Shown here: positions 4,419 through 7,125 of the stretch, one piece after another
Numbering within the stretch: the stretch's first letter is position 1
Layout: each line of letters begins with the position of its first letter
Origin: Limisphaerales bacterium
GTDB lineage: Bacteria > Verrucomicrobiota > Verrucomicrobiae > Limisphaerales > UBA11358
DNA length: 7,125 nucleotides
Direction of reading: 5' to 3'
Assembly: GCA_003152145.1 (NCBI GenBank)
Contig: PLZL01000278.1
Location: forward strand, 1-7,125
Notes under the pieces: model-generated
Seen by the model: the letters and a program-made list of their open reading frames with translations, nothing else
The model's database searches: none
Told to the model about the DNA's origin: nothing
Made by a program: the position numbers and the translations under genes

Positions 4419-4793
4419 TTGGCTTTTGCACAACGGAAAATTCGCGTGTCCCGCGCCCATATTCCTTTGAATCGCCACCACCGCAAGCAGATTCCAACCG
4501 TCATAAAGACAACTGGTGATTACATTCAGGCCAAGCGCTACGAAAAGGGGCTTCATCCCTATCAAATAGCGGGTAAAATGGGGATTGAAACGGCGCCGAT
4601 TTCGGCTTGGGAAAGTGGCACCCGCACGCCCGATGAGAAACAATGGCAGATGTTGAGCGACTTGTTGTCATTCGATTCTGGAGTTGATTTACCAAAACCT
4701 CACAGGGGTCGTTTGTTGGCTTTTACACAGTCAAAAGGTCATGCTGGCGTAGATTGTTGCGAGCGAGAAGGAATGCTGCGCACAAGACAATGA
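4419..4793 (+). CDS. Second small XRE-family HTH protein
   Basis: A 124-residue protein with one Cro/C1-type domain in the middle: helix 1 about GDYIQAKRYEKGL (33-45), HTH about P47-W64 (YQIAGKMGIETAPISAWESG), then the capping helix QWQMLSDLLSFD (75-86). The preceding basic stretch RKIRVSRAHIPLNRHHRKQI and the following DLPKPHRGR (90-98) are a pattern I associate with short orphan XRE genes in environmental bacteria. Residues 99-124 have no domain character. The start is TTG at 4419, chosen for the GGGGGAG upstream. It ends 70 bases before the end of the convergent GH3 gene. It differs from the XRE protein at 433-654 and is not obviously linked to the restriction operon. Target unknown. Confidence 0.7.
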   Translation: MAFAQRKIRVSRAHIPLNRHHRKQIPTVIKTTGDYIQAKRYEKGLHPYQIAGKMGIETAPISAWESGTRTPDEKQWQMLSDLLSFDSGVDLPKPHRGRLLAFTQSKGHAGVDCCEREGMLRTRQ

Positions 4794-4863
4794 GCGGCTT
4801 TAATATCCTATGAATGGCAAGTGTGGTTTGCATTGATATGAAACTAATTTTGAAAGACAAGAA

Positions 4864-6690
4864 TCAATGGCTCAAGCCGAAGCCGAAAGGGAACAGTGGC
4901 TTTTCCGATTTGTCACCAGCACCGACATGGTCGTTGCTGCGCGGCCAGATGCGCGGGAGTTTTCCGGTGAATTTGAAGTCACCGAACAATACATCGGTCA
5001 CCCCCAAGCCTTCCGTGCCAGGCAGCCACGCGGCGACGAACGCGTCGCTGTCGTTGAGCGCGGAATTCAAAATCAGCGGACGTCCGGAAAGTAAAATCGT
5101 GACGACGGGTGCGCCGCCGGCTTTCGCCTTCGCAATCAATCCCAAATCTTCCGCCGACAAATCCAGATTCGTGCGGTCGCCTTTCATTTCGGCGTAGGGC
5201 TGTTCGCCCACGACGGCGATGATGGCGTCGGCATTTTTCAGCCCGCTGGCATCGGGCGAAAAAGTGACCTGGGTCTCGGGCGAAACCGTCTGGCGGATGG
5301 CCGCGAGGATCGTCGTGCCACCGTGCGTGATGTTGCCGCTTCCACCCTGCCAGTCAATCGTCCAGCCGCCGCATTGCATTCCCAGATTGTCCGCCGCCCC
5401 GCCGACGACGGCGAGGTGCTTGATCTTTTTCGACAGCGGCAAAACGTGTTTTTCATTTTTGAGGAGCACAAGCGATTCGCGCACGGCTTCGCGCGCGACG
5501 GCGCGGTGCTCCGGCGAGCCGATGGCGGCGGTCAGTTTTGGGTCGGTCGCGGTGCTTTCAAAAAGTCCGAGCGCGTATTTGATCCGCAAAATCCGGCGCA
5601 CGGCGTCGTCAATGCGCGCCTGCGAAACTTTTCCCTCGGCGACGAGCGCCTTCAAATCGCCGATGAATTCAATGTAATTGTTCGTTTTGTCCGCGCCGTT
5701 GGGAATCATGATCATGTCCAGCCCGGCGTTGATGGCTTGCTCGATGTCATTTTTATAGTCGGGCGAAAGCTGGTCAATCGCCGCCCAGTCGGAAACGAGA
5801 AAACCTTTGAAACCAAGTTCGCCTTTCAGCACGTCGGTGAGCAGATATTTGTTGCCGTGCATTTTTTGTCCGTTCCAACTGCTGTAGGAAACCATGACGG
5901 AGCCGGCGCCGGCCTTGACCGCGGCGCGATATGGCGGCAGGTAAAGTTTCCGCAACGTCGCCTCGTCGCAAACCGCGTTGCCCTGGTCAACGCCGCCCTG
6001 TGTGCCGCCGTCGCCGATGAAATGTTTCGCGCAGGCGAGAACGGAAGCTGGCCCGGCGGAAAGTTTTTCGCCTTGAAAACCACGAACGGCGGCGGCGCCA
6101 AGTTTGGCAACAAGCGCGGTGTTGTCGCTGAAGCCTTCGTAGGTGCGTCCCCAGCGTTCGTCCTGCGGGACGGTGACGCACGGCGCGAACGCCCAGCGGA
6201 TGCCGGTGCCGGCGACTTCCTCGGCGGTGACGCGCTCGGCGCGTTCGACGAGCCTCGCATCATGCGTCGCACCCATGCCGATGTGGTGCGGAAAAATCAC
6301 CGCGCCATCAATGTTGTTGTGGCCGTGGACGGCATCAATGCCGTAGAGCAGCGGGATTTTGAGCCGCGTTTGCAGCGCCTGATTTTGAAATTCCGTGACG
6401 AAGTTCAGCCACGATTGGATGGAATTTCCGTCCGCCGGATCAGAAGTGCCGCCGCTCAAGACGGAGCCGAGAAAATATTTCCGCACATCAGCCTTGTCTT
6501 TCAGCGCGCTGGAATCCACCTGCACCATCTGGCCGATTTTCTCGTCGAGCGTCATCTGCGCGAGCAGCGCTTTCGCTTGAGAGTCGAAGGCCGAGAGGCG
6601 TTTGGGCGGCGGCGCCGCGAAGGAAAACCAAAGGACTGTAAAGAAGAGCGCAAAGCTTGCAAAGACGCGCGGCATCACGGAGCGTTTCAT
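4864..6690 (-). CDS. Secreted GH3 beta-glucosidase
   Basis: A 608-residue exported glycoside hydrolase of family 3, which removes glucose from the non-reducing end of beta-glucans or their oligosaccharides by a retaining mechanism. Residues 1-26 form a signal peptide (KR, then a hydrophobic core [16 protein letters not shown]). Domain 1, a TIM barrel, runs from about 33 to 380: [12 protein letters not shown] (46-57), GIDAVHG (118-124), ERWGRTYEG (178-186), AKHFIGDGG (221-229) and [13 protein letters not shown] (296-308), with D301 the nucleophile. Domain 2 (about 400-608) holds [13 protein letters not shown] (493-505), with E501 the acid/base as in barley ExoI. No fibronectin-III domain follows, matching the ExoI-type two-domain length. 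The ATG at 6690 is chosen because GAGGA stands 9 bases upstream and the signal peptide begins there; the frame is open further upstream, but that part overlaps the GH16 gene and is not coding. It lies 44 bases downstream of GH16, probably in the same operon. Confidence 0.95.
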   Translation of the reverse strand: MKRSVMPRVFASFALFFTVLWFSFAAPPPKRLSAFDSQAKALLAQMTLDEKIGQMVQVDSSALKDKADVRKYFLGSVLSGGTSDPADGNSIQSWLNFVTEFQNQALQTRLKIPLLYGIDAVHGHNNIDGAVIFPHHIGMGATHDARLVERAERVTAEEVAGTGIRWAFAPCVTVPQDERWGRTYEGFSDNTALVAKLGAAAVRGFQGEKLSAGPASVLACAKHFIGDGGTQGGVDQGNAVCDEATLRKLYLPPYRAAVKAGAGSVMVSYSSWNGQKMHGNKYLLTDVLKGELGFKGFLVSDWAAIDQLSPDYKNDIEQAINAGLDMIMIPNGADKTNNYIEFIGDLKALVAEGKVSQARIDDAVRRILRIKYALGLFESTATDPKLTAAIGSPEHRAVAREAVRESLVLLKNEKHVLPLSKKIKHLAVVGGAADNLGMQCGGWTIDWQGGSGNITHGGTTILAAIRQTVSPETQVTFSPDASGLKNADAIIAVVGEQPYAEMKGDRTNLDLSAEDLGLIAKAKAGGAPVVTILLSGRPLILNSALNDSDAFVAAWLPGTEGLGVTDVLFGDFKFTGKLPRIWPRSNDHVGAGDKSEKPLFPFGFGLSH

Positions 6691-6699
6691 CTGAAGAGT

Positions 6700-6704
6700 T
6701 CCTC
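6700..6704 (-). promoter_or_regulatory. Ribosome binding site of the GH3 gene
   Basis: On the minus strand GAGGA (6704 to 6700) lies 9 bases before the ATG at 6690. It sets the start of the GH3 gene and lies in the 44-base spacer after the GH16 stop, consistent with separate translation from one transcript. Confidence 0.6.
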
Positions 6705-6734
6705 GAACTGCTTGGTTTACGTACTGCGGCTGCG

Positions 6735-7125
6735 TCACTCCCGCTGATAGACCCGCACATAGTCCACGACCATCATTTGCGGGAAGGATGTGGTTGCGTC
6801 CGGGTTGCCCGGCCAGTTGCCGCCTACCGCCAGGTTCAACAATAGATAGAACGGATGGTCGTAAACCCACTTGGTTCCGGCGGGCAAATTGGCCGGGCTG
6901 ACCGATTGATACTGCTTGCCATCCACGTACCAGCGGATGGCGTTCGGTTCCCATTCCACGGCGTATACGTGAAAATCGTCGGAGAATCGCTGCCCGGGAG
7001 GCAGAACGAAAGGCGCGCCGATCCCCTTCGACCCGGAATAACCAGGGCCGTGGATTGTCCCGTGCACCGTGGAAGGCTCGCGGCCGATGTTCTCCATGAT
7101 GTCGATTTCGCCGCGATCCGGCCAC
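6735..7125 (-). CDS. GH16 endo-beta-glucanase (laminarinase-type), C-terminal part
   Basis: The visible 130 codons begin beyond the right edge and end at TGA 6737-6735. The first residues read [14 protein letters not shown], the GH16 active-site signature E-x-D-x-x-E: the first Glu is the nucleophile and the last Glu the acid/base of a retaining endo-glucanase. The rest of the beta-jelly-roll follows: [13 protein letters not shown], then [19 protein letters not shown] (substrate-cleft strands), [15 protein letters not shown] and the closing strand [11 protein letters not shown]. This order is standard for bacterial laminarinases and lichenases; the extra Met in EIDIME favours beta-1,3-glucanase types over lichenases of the EIDIEF type. 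The protein ends right after the catalytic domain, with no carbohydrate-binding module at the C-terminus. The signal peptide and N-terminal half are outside the window. It would produce oligosaccharides for the GH3 enzyme encoded next. Confidence 0.93.
   Translation of the reverse strand, partial: WPDRGEIDIMENIGREPSTVHGTIHGPGYSGSKGIGAPFVLPPGQRFSDDFHVYAVEWEPNAIRWYVDGKQYQSVSPANLPAGTKWVYDHPFYLLLNLAVGGNWPGNPDATTSFPQMMVVDYVRVYQRE

Noticed and set aside
4794..4863. Possible terminator between the convergent XRE and GH3 genes
   Set aside because: No stable stem followed by a T-run could be found on either strand in these 70 bases.
5323..6747. A 474-codon plus-strand open frame opposite the GH3 gene
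   Set aside because: It mirrors the GH3 codons (low-stop antisense frame in GC-rich DNA), has no family resemblance and no ribosome binding site.
6691..7125. Upstream extension of the GH3 open frame to the right edge of the window
   Set aside because: The frame stays open, but its translation there is Arg-rich and domain-free and overlaps the GH16 gene, whose catalytic signature is clear in another frame. The signal peptide and the GAGGA site fix the GH3 start at 6690.

Overview
The window looks like chromosomal DNA from a GC-rich, polysaccharide-degrading bacterium. The best guess is a member of the Verrucomicrobiota. This rests on the style of the small palindromic repeat elements, the short XRE regulators and the beta-glucanase genes; no marker gene is present, so the assignment is inference.

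Layout, left to right. Positions 1-180 (minus) hold the first 60 codons of a YihY/BrkB-type membrane protein that runs off the left edge. Positions 433-654 (minus) encode a 73-residue XRE-type repressor. It is divergent from a three-gene plus-strand operon: a Dam-like (D12 class) DNA adenine methyltransferase (750-1817), a 133-residue PD-(D/E)XK nuclease-like protein (1823-2224) and a 232-residue HNH nuclease with a duplicated Cys/His zinc module at its N-terminus (2229-2927). The genes are separated by only 5 and 4 bases. This is most simply read as a restriction-modification operon with an unusual pair of nuclease subunits and a candidate controller gene. The 95-base divergent spacer carries a near-perfect operator-like dyad (694-706) and a dense cluster of GATC sites that continues into the methyltransferase gene.

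Positions 2928-4256 are a graveyard of DpnI-family endonuclease sequence (the family that cuts GATC methylated on adenine). There is a 25-base tail remnant, one nearly full-length broken copy (2953-3849) and a truncated second copy (3850-4256), arranged head to tail with a period of 897 bases. At least four palindromic repeat elements are embedded in them, two of which leave the reading frame open. A DpnI-type enzyme should be lethal in a cell with an active GATC methyltransferase, so a decayed DpnI-like gene directly behind a Dam-like gene suggests replacement of one GATC cassette by another.

Positions 4257-4863 hold a degenerate inverted repeat and a second small XRE gene (4419-4793, TTG start). 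The right third, on the minus strand, is a beta-glucan utilisation pair: the C-terminal part of a GH16 endo-glucanase (6735 to the right edge), then 44 bases downstream a complete, exported GH3 beta-glucosidase (4864-6690). Together they would cut a laminarin-like beta-1,3-glucan into oligosaccharides and then glucose.

The GATC tetramer is very unevenly spread: 15 copies in 1-822, one copy in 823-5307, seven in the remainder.
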